The position numbers and the translations under genes are program-made. This document shows, piece by piece, positions 36,170-45,308 of a stretch of DNA of 64,000 nt (its first letter is position 1; each line of letters opens with the position of its first letter). The notes below the pieces were generated by a model. That model was not told where the DNA came from, did no database searches, and saw only the letters and a list, made by a program, of their open reading frames with translations. Source of the DNA: Photobacterium pectinilyticum. Its GTDB lineage: Bacteria > Pseudomonadota > Gammaproteobacteria > Enterobacterales > Vibrionaceae. The DNA lies in NCBI RefSeq assembly GCF_024357955.1, contig NZ_JANEYT010000022.1:1-64000 (forward strand). Reading direction: 5' to 3'.

Positions 36170-37477
36170 TTAGCTCAAAAATCCCAGTGTTTTCTGGTTG
36201 AAGTTTGCTAGATTTGGGAAGAGGTTATCAAGTGAGTCTGTCGGTGTCCCAAACCAATGGGCAAGCGTTGCGGCGACTTGATCGGCGGAGGTTGTCGGGA
36301 TCATGCGACCATTATTGTTGATTGACCAGTTGCCATCATGGATCAAGTCGGGCATGTCGCCGTAATACCGACCGCCAATAACGGCATCACCCATGACCAG
36401 CTCATGGCCTGCCCAGCCGTGGGCGGTTCCTGTTCCGTTGGTGAGCTGCGAGCGCCCGAAATCCGACATGGTGAAGGTGGTCACGTTGCTACCTAGACCA
36501 GAAGCATCAAGCTCGCCCTGGAATGCCGCTAATGCTTCAGCGAGCTCTTGGTACAAACGATCTTGGGCTACCAGTTGGTTGTTATGGGTGTCATAGCCGC
36601 CTTGAACGACATAGAAAACTTGTCTTTGTTGGTTTAGAGCGGCATTGCCTTTGAGTACTTTTGCGACCAAAGACAAGTTATTAGCCAGTGATGATTTTGG
36701 AAAACTCGTCGATAGTTCTGCTTCCAGCAATGGGTCTAGCTGAGCCCCCGATGACAACATCTGCTGTTTTATGAGATTAATTTGTTGCCTGAACAGATTG
36801 GTACGCTCCACGACCATATCATCTTTGAAAGCTTGCTCAAGGCCTTCAGCCAATCCAAAGGCGTTGATATTGGCACTTTCCGACAACAATATTTGCTGGT
36901 AGCTGTTTGACAGCAGGAAGTTGGTTTCCTCGCCGGTACTGTAGCCCGGACTGAAATCATAGACAGGACTTGCCAGAGTATCGAGTAGGCGTCCTGCCCA
37001 TCCCGTGTCTATCTCCCCGCCAACAAACCCACTGCGTTTGGCTGCCTGCATATCAGCATGAGAACCAAGGCGGGAAATTGACGGTACGCTCTTGGCCTCG
37101 AACGCTGACCTGTCTCCGGCGGCGATCAAGTTGCCTGTATTGATGATGGCAGTCATTTTCCCTTGGTTAAATAAATCAGACAGGGGGCTAAGTGCTGGGT
37201 GGGCACCCAAGGCAAGCTCCCCGTCCATCGCTAAGTTCACTAGCTGGCTTTTGTCGATTGCCAGTGCACCTTTGGCAGCGCTGTATTCATCATAACGAGT
37301 AGAGAATGTTGGGATAAGCATATTGTGTGAATCGTTGCCACCGGCAAGAAATACACACACTAACGCCTTGTAGTCACCGCCAGCGGCCATGGCCAAATTG
37401 CGCATGCCAATACCGGTCGATAATGAAAGCATGCCTGCGGTCGCGAGGGATTTTTTGAGAAATTCACGTCTTTTCAT
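36170..37477 (-). CDS. DUF1501 family protein with Tat signal
   Basis: A 435-residue protein of the DUF1501 (sulfatase/alkaline phosphatase-like fold) family. The N-terminus MKRREFLKKSLATAG carries a twin-arginine motif and a hydrophobic stretch ending at AMAAGG. Family motifs are VCVFLAGGNDSHNMLIP, VQGGYDTHNNQ and MSDFGRSQLTNGTGTAHGWAGHE. It is exported folded, probably with bound metal. It follows the DUF1800 gene by 5 bp, a pair that recurs widely. The function of the pair is unknown. Confidence 0.88.
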   Translation of the reverse strand: MKRREFLKKSLATAGMLSLSTGIGMRNLAMAAGGDYKALVCVFLAGGNDSHNMLIPTFSTRYDEYSAAKGALAIDKSQLVNLAMDGELALGAHPALSPLSDLFNQGKMTAIINTGNLIAAGDRSAFEAKSVPSISRLGSHADMQAAKRSGFVGGEIDTGWAGRLLDTLASPVYDFSPGYSTGEETNFLLSNSYQQILLSESANINAFGLAEGLEQAFKDDMVVERTNLFRQQINLIKQQMLSSGAQLDPLLEAELSTSFPKSSLANNLSLVAKVLKGNAALNQQRQVFYVVQGGYDTHNNQLVAQDRLYQELAEALAAFQGELDASGLGSNVTTFTMSDFGRSQLTNGTGTAHGWAGHELVMGDAVIGGRYYGDMPDLIHDGNWSINNNGRMIPTTSADQVAATLAHWFGTPTDSLDNLFPNLANFNQKTLGFLS

Positions 37478-37482
37478 TATCG

Positions 37483-39435
37483 TTACTCCTGGATCAGGTA
37501 TTCAGGCGAGGTGACAGTTTGCCAGATCATCCCCTTGCAGCGAATACGGCCGTTGCTAGCGCCTATTGAATCGGTGAACTGGCGGTAGGTGGCAAGCATG
37601 GTATTACTGATAGGTTGGTGGTAGAAGGTCTGCTCGAGGTAGGCCATTTGTTCTTCGAAGTTGGAAACGTGGCTGATGTTATAGCAACCGGAAATATCGA
37701 CTTTATTTTTTTCATTTATTTCTGGTGTTTCGAAGTTTTTATTCTGGCTAATCACCGAATGTAGGATGTTACTTAAGACCTTGAAAGATGAAGCATTAAG
37801 TACGGTTAGCTCTGGTGCGACTAAGCCTTCATCTTTCAAGCTACCGTCAGGTACGTCTTCGGGGCGGTAATAATTGAAGACCGATGGGGAACCGAGAGGA
37901 ATTTGGCCGTAGGCGTCGGCGGTATCGAGATCCTGGTAAATACCATCGATGTTTCCTCGCATCGACATCGCCCGGGCCAGATTGGTCATGACAATCAGTG
38001 GCTCTTTGACTTTGAATGCTTCACCATTTCGGGCTTCTTCATCACTCAAGATGGCTTTTGCGACCATGGCGAGATCCCCCCGTACTCCTTGCCCGTTGTT
38101 GCGAAAGACATTAGCGACCCGCGTGATGTAGTCAGGTGAAGGGTTCGACGTCACCAAGCGTTGAATAAGGATTCGGCTAACAAAAGCCGGGGTGTTGGGA
38201 TGATTGAACAAGATATCGATAGCAAGGTTTAAGTCTTGCTCTGCTGATTTCCCACTGGAAAAAGTGATACCCATCACTTGCTTACTGCCACTATCATGGC
38301 GGCTTTCATTGGGCTGCATCGACGCAAAAAGTTCACCGTTGCTCAGATCGTCCCAGTCAGTATTGTTTGCCAGGTGCCAGCCGGTCAGCGCCCGCGAAAA
38401 TTCACCGATATCGGCTTCGGTGTAGGTGGCGATTGGGTCGCCTGATGCATTCAAGAATGGCGAACCATCTGGTTTAAGTTCATCGAGCCCGATGGTGAAT
38501 AACTGCATCAATTCCCTTGGGTAGTTTTCATTGGGGCGGATCCCCTCGAAGGGGTTTTCTTGCTGACTGCCGATTGATGTTAGGTAGTACCCCATTGCCG
38601 GATGGCGTGATACATCGAGGAGTAAGTCCCGGTAGTTCCCCAGCGCATACTTGATGAGAAGATCGTAGTAGTCAGTAAGAAGCTTGGGATGAAGGCTAAG
38701 GGTGGCATCTTTCTCCGATACAACTAGGATCTGACTGAGGGCAAAGGCCATACGCTGACGGAGCTGATCTGGCGCATTGATGCTTCGGTCCCACCAGACC
38801 CGATAACGGGTTGTGGCTGAATCTTCTTCGCCGTAGGCCAGGTAATCATCATAACGGGGTAAGTGGTAGCTCGGTGCAGCGTTGACCTGCTCGTAAAACC
38901 AAGATTCAAACCCTTGTGATTTCAGTTGGCCAGGATCTGAGGGGGAGGGACCAAATGTCGCTTGGAATAACAAAGATGCTGCAGCCTGCTCGGTAGCGAG
39001 GACAACCTCGGGAATGTCTGGGGCCGAGGTTTGTACATCTATTCGCGGGTAAATGAGATCTCCAGAAACATTTCCGCTGGGTTCGACTACCCAGGTAAAG
39101 GGGCCAAATGTGCTGGTCTCTATACCATCAGTCACGGTGAAGGTGACGTCTGGGTAATAGCCTTCAGATCCTAGTGGCGGCATACGATCTACGTTAGGTT
39201 TTGCCCAGAACACACCATTAGCATTGACCCAAATGAAGTCCGGTAAGTTTTCACTTGACCATGTTAGGGAGCCTTCGCCGTCGTAGTCTATAGGTATTAT
39301 CCAGCGGTATTTGTCGCCGACGGTGCCCCGTGGAGGTTGAATATCAGAGGGAATTTCTAGCGTTGCGTAGCTTGGTGCTGATAGGGCGATGGGAACGGTA
39401 ATCCATAACCACCGGCTCACTTTGAAAAGTCGCAT
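37483..39435 (-). CDS. DUF1800 family exported protein
   Basis: A 650-residue protein. An N-terminal signal peptide (hydrophobic stretch ending SYA) is followed by a beta-rich segment of about 110 residues that resembles a putative Ig-type domain (VTDGIETSTFGPFTW). The DUF1800 domain then runs from about residue 150, with LLFQATFGPSPSD, RQRMAFALSQILVVSE, PRELMQLFTIGLDEL and ALTGWH. It is co-transcribed with the DUF1501 gene. The pair may act together in the periplasm or at the surface, but no reaction is known. Confidence 0.88.
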   Translation of the reverse strand: MRLFKVSRWLWITVPIALSAPSYATLEIPSDIQPPRGTVGDKYRWIIPIDYDGEGSLTWSSENLPDFIWVNANGVFWAKPNVDRMPPLGSEGYYPDVTFTVTDGIETSTFGPFTWVVEPSGNVSGDLIYPRIDVQTSAPDIPEVVLATEQAAASLLFQATFGPSPSDPGQLKSQGFESWFYEQVNAAPSYHLPRYDDYLAYGEEDSATTRYRVWWDRSINAPDQLRQRMAFALSQILVVSEKDATLSLHPKLLTDYYDLLIKYALGNYRDLLLDVSRHPAMGYYLTSIGSQQENPFEGIRPNENYPRELMQLFTIGLDELKPDGSPFLNASGDPIATYTEADIGEFSRALTGWHLANNTDWDDLSNGELFASMQPNESRHDSGSKQVMGITFSSGKSAEQDLNLAIDILFNHPNTPAFVSRILIQRLVTSNPSPDYITRVANVFRNNGQGVRGDLAMVAKAILSDEEARNGEAFKVKEPLIVMTNLARAMSMRGNIDGIYQDLDTADAYGQIPLGSPSVFNYYRPEDVPDGSLKDEGLVAPELTVLNASSFKVLSNILHSVISQNKNFETPEINEKNKVDISGCYNISHVSNFEEQMAYLEQTFYHQPISNTMLATYRQFTDSIGASNGRIRCKGMIWQTVTSPEYLIQE

Positions 39436-39735
39436 CGTTGCCTCCTTTGTTAGACGATAGTGTGAGTATTAGCAGGCAATAAGCGAGAGGTGATGCCAAT
39501 TCATTGATTATGTGAATATCTGGGCTGGAAATCACGTTTACTGGCATTTCTGTGCCTACGTGACGGTAAAGGTTATGGTGGTCGGGGCTTGCCGAGCGGT
39601 AGTCGCCTATATCCCGAAGATTTACATTTTAGTTATTACTTGAAAACCGATCTATCTCGTTGTTTAAAATGGCAAAGTCGGTTACGTTAAATACATAAAT
39701 ATTGTTTATTCACCCAGTTGATATTGGGAGCAAGG
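39436..39735. promoter_or_regulatory. Divergent gap between the DUF1800 gene and nhaA
   Basis: About 300 bp holding both promoters. Nothing more specific is visible. It becomes AT-rich near 39630-39710, just before nhaA. Confidence 0.4.
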
Positions 39736-40896
39736 ATGATGCCTTCTCTAAAGCCAAAAGCTGCAATTGTAATGGCCAAAGATCGGCTAGGTGGCCTGCT
39801 GCTGGTTGCCTGCTGCTTACTCGCTTTTGTATGGGCAACGCTTCACCCAACCTCTTATTCTGCATTCAAACTCTACCCACTTGCCGAGGGCATATCATGG
39901 CAACTTTTTGTCAATGATTTGCTTATGGTCCTTTTCTTCTTGATGGTTGGTCTAGAGCTAAGTAATGAAGCCAAGCATGGCGTGTTTAGGACCAAACGGG
40001 CAATTGTCCTGCCTTTGATTTCTGCCTGTGCGGGCTTTATCTGTCCAGCGGTTATCTACCTTGCTCTTATCGGCGGATTTGCCTCGCCAATGAGTAGCGG
40101 ATGGGCAATTGTTACTGCTACAGATATCGCCCTTGCGCTTGGTTTGCTGTCGCTGTGCAGTCGCGTCCCTGTGAGCTTAAAAATGTTTTTGCTTGCTGTC
40201 GCCATTTTTGATGACATGCTAGCCATTATCACCATTGCTGTTTTCTATACAACGACGTTTGAGGTGCTGTACCTGTGCTTGTCTGTGGGCATTACCGTAT
40301 TGATATTTTGGTTGACTCGCCGGCAGGCTAAGAGCTTGTCGCTGTATTTGGCCTTGGGTACAATTTTGTGGTTTGTACTTCTCAAAGCGGGTATTCATCC
40401 CGTTTTAGCTGGTGTGGTTATCGGGTTCGCATTGAGTCAAAGCGGCTGTGCACTTAGCCACCGGACAGAGTCTGGGTTGCAGTGGGGGGTGACTTTGCTG
40501 GTACTGCCTATGTTTGCTTTGTCAAACGCTGGCGTGTCGCTCGCTGGTACTTTTACCTTAGAAAATGTTATCGACCCTGTTGCTGCTTACATCGCTATAG
40601 CGATGCTCATTGGTAAACCATTGGGTGTATTCGGCTCAGTCTGGCTGGGGGTGCGGATGAAGATCTTTGAATTACCTGAAGCGACGAATTTGCGTATGTT
40701 ATTCGCCCTGTCCATTTTTTGCAGTATCGGATTAACACTCTCTTTGTTTATCGGTGAACTGTCCGGTTTGGGGAATGATCACTATAAATTGGGTATCGTG
40801 GTGGCTGCGTTGGTGGCGAGTATTTTAGGGCTGATACTTATGCATTTTGCGACCCGCCAGGGTAACGGTGTGTTTCAGGTTAGGGGCGATCAATAA
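39736..40896 (+). CDS. nhaA: Na+/H+ antiporter NhaA
   Basis: A 386-residue antiporter with 12 predicted helices. The ion-binding Asp pair is in VAIFDDMLAII (equivalent to Asp163-Asp164 of E. coli), the helix IV motif is VTATDIALALGLL, and FFLMVGLELSNEAKHG lies in helix II. It exchanges Na+ for protons at the inner membrane. The ATG at 39736 or the next ATG at 39739 is used, with GGGAG just upstream; a TTG at 39718 is less likely. Length is typical. Confidence 0.93.
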   Translation: MMPSLKPKAAIVMAKDRLGGLLLVACCLLAFVWATLHPTSYSAFKLYPLAEGISWQLFVNDLLMVLFFLMVGLELSNEAKHGVFRTKRAIVLPLISACAGFICPAVIYLALIGGFASPMSSGWAIVTATDIALALGLLSLCSRVPVSLKMFLLAVAIFDDMLAIITIAVFYTTTFEVLYLCLSVGITVLIFWLTRRQAKSLSLYLALGTILWFVLLKAGIHPVLAGVVIGFALSQSGCALSHRTESGLQWGVTLLVLPMFALSNAGVSLAGTFTLENVIDPVAAYIAIAMLIGKPLGVFGSVWLGVRMKIFELPEATNLRMLFALSIFCSIGLTLSLFIGELSGLGNDHYKLGIVVAALVASILGLILMHFATRQGNGVFQVRGDQ

Positions 40897-40927
40897 GGCG
40901 GTATTTTGCTATCGGTTCCATTTTTAC

Positions 40928-41272
40928 TTAGTACCTGCTGTTTTGTCCATAGTGGTTAGACAGGTTGTCGGTGTTCGTGCCTCCTTTCCAGCCCGTTGGT
41001 TTGGCAATGGCGATAACCTGAAGGGCGTTAAAGGCATTGCCATTAAACAAGCCCTGGGATAATTCCTGGTGTTGGTCAGGATATAACTCTCCAAAGAGTG
41101 CATACGCATATTTCTGATAGCGTTGGTTTAAGGCCGAGCTATCCAGCACTGCTGAAATCTGGCCGTTTGTGTAGCTCTCTCTTGGGCCATAAGACTTGAG
41201 CAGCATTGGGCCGAGTACCTTAATGTATCGGCGGATAGCTCTTCGCTTGAAGAACTGGCTAAATCTGAACAT
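40928..41272 (-). CDS. Small basic hypothetical protein
   Basis: A 114-residue protein beginning MFRFSQFFKRRAIRRYIK with a very basic N-terminus. The ATG at 41272 has AGAGGTG five bases upstream, which supports it as a real gene; a longer frame to 41326 is unlikely. It resembles short Vibrionaceae proteins that start with a KRRAIRKY-type segment (possibly DUF6559), but no function can be given. It faces nhaA and overlaps nothing. Confidence 0.65.
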   Translation of the reverse strand: MFRFSQFFKRRAIRRYIKVLGPMLLKSYGPRESYTNGQISAVLDSSALNQRYQKYAYALFGELYPDQHQELSQGLFNGNAFNALQVIAIAKPTGWKGGTNTDNLSNHYGQNSRY

Positions 41273-41368
41273 CTCACACCTCTTAAACCAAATGACTTTT
41301 AAACCAAAACAGTTCTTATACCACACATTATTAATACGGTGTTCAATAGCATTTTACAACCGTGTTTA

Positions 41369-41563
41369 TTATTGGGACTGACTCAACCTTTCAGCAATAA
41401 AATCTATAAAAGCTCTTACCCTGACTGGCTGACTGGCTGACTGGCTGGCTGTGGCTTTCTTTGTAAACGGCATAGAGCGGAACAGTTTGCTGTTGGTAGT
41501 CTGTTAGTACATGGATCAGCTCTCCTGTGGCGATATAGGGGGTTATCATCCACTTTGGAGTTG
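41369..41563 (-). pseudogene. C-terminal relic of a LysR-type regulator
   Basis: On the minus strand a frame reads the end of a LysR effector domain (TPYIATGELIHVLTDYQ, then VPLYAVY). It is shifted inside octamer repeats (41421-41454), and the normal ending VRAFIDFIAERLSQSQ continues in another frame to the stop at 41369-41371. The rest of the gene is lost where the IS6 relic begins at 41564. Both the frameshift and the truncation argue that it is dead. Confidence 0.8.
41421..41454. repeat. Octanucleotide tandem repeat inside the LysR relic
   Basis: CTGACTGG occurs three times in exact tandem (41421-41444), followed by a decayed CTGGCTGTGG. Because the unit is not a multiple of three, gain or loss of copies changes the reading frame; adding one unit would restore the LysR frame. 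Confidence 0.85.
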
Positions 41564-42227
41564 TGTCGCAAACAGTGGTGCTTAGTTAAGATCCCTGATA
41601 GTACTCATTACCTTTAGCATTATGACTATCAACTTTTCCGGTCGCCACTTTCCTTCCAGCATCATCCTTCAGGTTGTTCGCTATTACGTTTCTTATAAAA
41701 AATTAGCTACCGTGAAATCGAAGAGATTATGGCTGAGCGGGGTATCCATGCTGATAACTCAACCATCAATCGGTGGGTCATCAAATATGCTCCCTTCCTG
41801 GAACATCAGGCTCGTCGAAGAAAGAAGCCTGTCGCTTCTTTGTGGCGGATGGAAGAGACATACATCAATGTCAAAGATCAGTGGAAATATTACTACCGAG
41901 CCGTTGATAAGTACGGCAAGGTCATTGATTTTTTACTGTGCGCTCACCGTGATGAGAAAGCTGCTCGCGCCTTCTTCATTAAGGCAATAGGCCATAACGG
42001 ATTACCTGAAAAGGTGGTGCTCGATATGAGTGGTGCCAATGTGTTAGCGCTGCATAATATCAACGTCTAACTCTGGCTGACGGGGAGGGTGCTCTACTTG
42101 ATTGAAGTGCTTCGAGTTAAGTATTTAAACTACCTAGTCGAACAAAGCCACCGAAAAGTGAAGGTAAGATGCATCAGTGTCTGGGATGGAAATCAGTACG
42201 GTTGTACTTCGGCATAATTTTGCGACA
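41564..42227 (+). mobile_element. IS6-family insertion sequence relic (left)
   Basis: Ends TGTCGCAAAC (41564-41573) and TTTTGCGACA (42218-42227) form inverted repeats. Between them lies a damaged IS26-like transposase, starting FSGRHFPSSIILQVVRYYVS and shifting frame near 41700 in an A-run. It continues MAERGIHADNSTINRWV, WRMEETYINV (first catalytic Asp region), LDMSGAN, then meets a stop near 42068. About 140 bp of the 3' part of the gene is missing relative to a usual 0.8-kb IS6 element. It is not functional by itself. Confidence 0.85.
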
Positions 42228-42252
42228 TAACCGAATGTTTATCAGGGTAACG

Positions 42253-42292
42253 AAAAAAGGCTAAATATCTTTAGATATCTAGCCTTAATTTA
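42253..42292 (-). terminator. Terminator of the cpdB-type gene
   Basis: The palindrome AAGGCTA-ATATCT / AGATAT-TAGCCTT, read leftward, ends in CCTTTTTTCG. It lies about 85 bp after the stop of the leftward nucleotidase gene. Confidence 0.75.
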
Positions 42293-42374
42293 TCAGTCTA
42301 ACCGACTAGCATCACGTAACGTAATAGCGTGGGTCTGGGCGTTCTTCTATGATTAACTCATCTAAGCTAATGAA

Positions 42375-44516
42375 TTAATGACCTTTGAACGAACAGTTAA
42401 ATTCACCACTGTAATCAAAATCAAAGTAGTACTCAACGAACCCTTCAGAGCCTTCTTTTGTCGTCTCAACACCCGTCGTAGAAAGGCCGGTTAACTCATC
42501 CGCACAACGATAGGCCTCTTCAAGCTTCGCCGATGCAAATGTAACCTTATCTGTGCCTGGCGCAACTAGAGTAAACACTTCAGCATTCTTAAATTCTAGC
42601 TTCAAATCATCATCTTGCTCTTCTAGACGATCATTCAAGTAGTACTGTACTAAATTACGGTTATTAAATGCAGCTTCTTCTTTAATAAGCTCAGCCTTAT
42701 CAATTCCTGGCATATCAACGTTCGATGCTCGGTAATTATTGGTAATCACATAAATTTCCGCATCATCATCAATTTCTTCACCTTTAAATGTCAAAGATGT
42801 TAGTTGTTGATTGCTGGCTGTTTCATCATAATTAAAGCCGTTAATATTTGTAAAACGAGGCTTGTTTACAACATTCACTTCATATTTTAAAAGGCCTTCA
42901 CCGCCATTATCAACACCACCATAAAACGCATCAAAGTTGTAGCCAGGGAACCCTTCGACTAAGAATGTTTCCCCATCTTGAAGTGGTAAGTTGTTGTAAG
43001 CATTTGAGTTAACCCACTCAATCCAGCGCTTCATATCTGCGCCAGTCATTTTCAAAACAGCGGGTGTATTGTTGTCAAATACATAGATATCTGCAACAGA
43101 TGCATTAGTAAACTCACCGTCTTGGATATTAGTAAAATCTTCACCGCCGTTACGGCCAGACTTAAATGGTGCAGAAACAGACAAGAAGAAAGCATCGGCT
43201 GATGCATCAGGGAATTGCCCCTCATCTTTCCATTTCATCAATTGATGAAGCTGCGCTTCATTAACAATTTGAATCGATAGATCTGGTACAAGCTGAGGGA
43301 AAAAGCTGTTTACGTTAACATCAATTTCTGCAATTGTATCAGCCATATACTCAACTGTACCCTTATGCTCTTCTGCTACAAGAGCTTCGATAACAGTATC
43401 AGACTGTTCTGGGAGCAATGACCGTAGTTTAGCTGTGGACTGACTATGATCAACATGCCAAGTCTCACCACCATCTTTAGAATTCAATTTGATATCAATG
43501 ACGCCCAACTTAGCACCCCAGAAGCCAGGCATAACCGCCGGAATACCATTAATAAGCCCTTTCTCTGATTTTACCCCTTCGATTTCACTATATTCACCCG
43601 TAGAATTTGGGAATTCACGGTGGTCATGACCAAACATGATAGCATCAACATCATCAACATAAGCCAGTTGAAGCGTCGCATTTTCAGCAAACTCACCATC
43701 TTCGTCAGCCAACCCTGAGTGCGGAATAGCAACAATAACATCAGCACCTTCAGCCTTCATCATTGGAACATAATGTTCAGCAGTTTTTTTAATATCAGAG
43801 ACTAGAACATTACACTTCAAGTGAGAACTATCCCACCCCATAATCTGAGGTGGAGTGAAGCCTATAACACCCACTTTAACGGTGTGGTATTGACCATCAT
43901 CACCAAGAAAATCTCGATCAAGGATAACATATGGGGAGTGCATGCTTTCTGCTTGTTCATAGAAATCTTCAGTAATCTGAATTTCACACTCTTCCGCGTC
44001 AGTGCTCACTTTTTCAAGACTGTCGTCAGCTTTCCAAATGTTAGCAGATACATAAGGGAAATCAGAACCTTTCAGTGCTTCTTCTAGATACTCAAGGCCA
44101 TAGTTAAACTCATGATTTCCTAAGTTTGCTGCATCGTATTTAAGATGATTCATTGCCTTGTAAACAGGGTGTAGATCCCTTTTAAGGTGTTCAACTCCGA
44201 GATTTGCCATGTAATCCCCCATTGGACTACCTTGAACCAGATCACCATTATCAAACAACATACTGTTGTCAACTTCTTCTCGTGTTTCTTGAATCACGAG
44301 CGATGTACGAGCCAAACCCCACTCAGGCATTGAATTGGCATTAACATCTGCGTTGACAAAATAGTTATAAGGCATGACATTCGTATGAATATCCGTGGTC
44401 TCCATGAGACGTAGGTCCATACTAATATAATTATTACTGCCACTATCGCTATTACAACCGCCCAACAATATTACGACTGAAGATGCCAGCAGCAATTTTT
44501 TCGTTTTTAAACTCAT
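42375..44516 (-). CDS. cpdB: Lipoprotein CpdB-like 2',3'-cyclic phosphodiesterase / 3'-nucleotidase
   Basis: A 713-residue protein with a lipobox (LLGGC, Cys at about residue 21). CpdB-type motifs are clear: LRLMETTDIHTNVMPYNY, DNGDLVQGSPMGDYMAN, ANLGNHEFNYGLEYL and MFGHDHREF. The C-terminal nucleotide-binding domain extends past residue 400. E. coli CpdB is a soluble periplasmic protein; here lipid anchoring is predicted. It would release nucleosides from RNA breakdown products. It is flanked by same-direction IS6 relics and has a PurR-like box about 250 bp upstream. Confidence 0.88.
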   Translation of the reverse strand: MSLKTKKLLLASSVVILLGGCNSDSGSNNYISMDLRLMETTDIHTNVMPYNYFVNADVNANSMPEWGLARTSLVIQETREEVDNSMLFDNGDLVQGSPMGDYMANLGVEHLKRDLHPVYKAMNHLKYDAANLGNHEFNYGLEYLEEALKGSDFPYVSANIWKADDSLEKVSTDAEECEIQITEDFYEQAESMHSPYVILDRDFLGDDGQYHTVKVGVIGFTPPQIMGWDSSHLKCNVLVSDIKKTAEHYVPMMKAEGADVIVAIPHSGLADEDGEFAENATLQLAYVDDVDAIMFGHDHREFPNSTGEYSEIEGVKSEKGLINGIPAVMPGFWGAKLGVIDIKLNSKDGGETWHVDHSQSTAKLRSLLPEQSDTVIEALVAEEHKGTVEYMADTIAEIDVNVNSFFPQLVPDLSIQIVNEAQLHQLMKWKDEGQFPDASADAFFLSVSAPFKSGRNGGEDFTNIQDGEFTNASVADIYVFDNNTPAVLKMTGADMKRWIEWVNSNAYNNLPLQDGETFLVEGFPGYNFDAFYGGVDNGGEGLLKYEVNVVNKPRFTNINGFNYDETASNQQLTSLTFKGEEIDDDAEIYVITNNYRASNVDMPGIDKAELIKEEAAFNNRNLVQYYLNDRLEEQDDDLKLEFKNAEVFTLVAPGTDKVTFASAKLEEAYRCADELTGLSTTGVETTKEGSEGFVEYYFDFDYSGEFNCSFKGH

Positions 44517-44540
44517 TTAACTTCCAGGGAAATTCGGTAT

Positions 44541-44590
44541 AAAAAATGAAATCAAATGAAATCAAACGAAATCAAATGAAACAGAATGAA
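44541..44590. repeat. Decanucleotide repeats in the cpdB leader
   Basis: Five 10-bp units in exact register, the clearest being ATCAAATGAA, ATCAAACGAA and ATCAAATGAA. They occupy -25 to -74 relative to the ATG at 44516, so they lie in the leader or over the core promoter. Confidence 0.8.
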
Positions 44591-44766
44591 ATAAAATTAT
44601 AAGTTGCAGGATAAATAATGTCACGGTTGGATAATACCTGTCCGGAGTTACTTAACTGTTAAATAAACACCTTTCATCAAGTGCTTAGATTATTGGTGTG
44701 GTTTATTTTTAAACATAAAGATATATATATCGTCAAGTTATCGATTACATTCTGCATTTATGTTAA

Positions 44767-44782
44767 TAGCAAACGTTTCCCA
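44767..44782 (-). promoter_or_regulatory. PurR-like operator upstream of the cpdB-type gene
   Basis: TAGCAAACGTTTCCCA shares its first twelve bases (TAGCAAACGTTT) with the operator at 6895-6910 upstream of the other nucleotidase and fits the PurR core. It is about 250 bp from the start codon, so the promoter should lie far upstream. Confidence 0.6.
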
Positions 44783-44847
44783 TCTTTCCACCTAAAACGT
44801 GAACAAGATCACACGGCGTTAACTATCACTGAAAAAAATAGACACAA

Positions 44848-45290
44848 ATCGCTTCTTTGTGGCGGATGGAAGCGACATACATCAATGTCAAAGGTCAGTG
44901 GAAATATTACTACCGAGCCGTTGATAAGTACGGCAAGGTCATTGATTTTTTACTTTGCGCTCACCGTTATGAGAAAGCTGCTCGCGCCTTTTTCATTAAG
45001 GCAATAGGCCATAACGGATTACCTGAAAAGGTGGTGCTCGATAAGAGTGGTGCCAATGCGTTAGCGCTGCATAATATTAACGTCCAACTCTGGCTTATGG
45101 GGAGGGTGCTCTACTTGATTGAAGTGCTTCAAGTTAAGTATTTAAACTACCTAGTCGAACAAAGCCACCGGAAAGTGAAGGTAAGATGCATCAGTGTCTG
45201 GGATGGAAATCTGATGAAGGCGCTAAAGCCACACTCGCTGGCATAGAGCTGTGGTCGATGATTAAAAATGGACAGTTCAATAACCCTGTT
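44848..45290 (+). mobile_element. IS6-family transposase relic (right), 5'-truncated
   Basis: From 44848 the sequence is about 96% identical by eye to 41838-42195 of the left relic. It codes WRMEATYINV, RAVDKYGKVIDF, LDKSGANALALHNINVQLW and then, after a frameshift near 45190, GWKSDEGAKATLAGIELWSM. This copy keeps the Gln where the left copy has a stop, so the two decayed independently. The 5' third of the transposase and the left end are missing, and no clean right inverted repeat is found. Confidence 0.82.
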
Positions 45291-45308
45291 GTCTGTGATT
45301 CTAATACT

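Larger units (their letters stand above)
44517..44847 (-). promoter_or_regulatory. Upstream region of the cpdB-type gene
   Basis: A 331-bp gap. It contains a five-unit 10-bp repeat just before the start codon (44541-44590) and a PurR-like operator (44767-44782). It is otherwise AT-rich. It ends abruptly at the truncated edge of the right IS6 relic. Confidence 0.5.

Noticed and set aside
41421-41454. Active phase-variable LysR regulator
   Set aside because: The repeat tract could switch frame, but the 5' part of the gene is missing beyond the IS6 relic, so no functional protein can be made in this genome.
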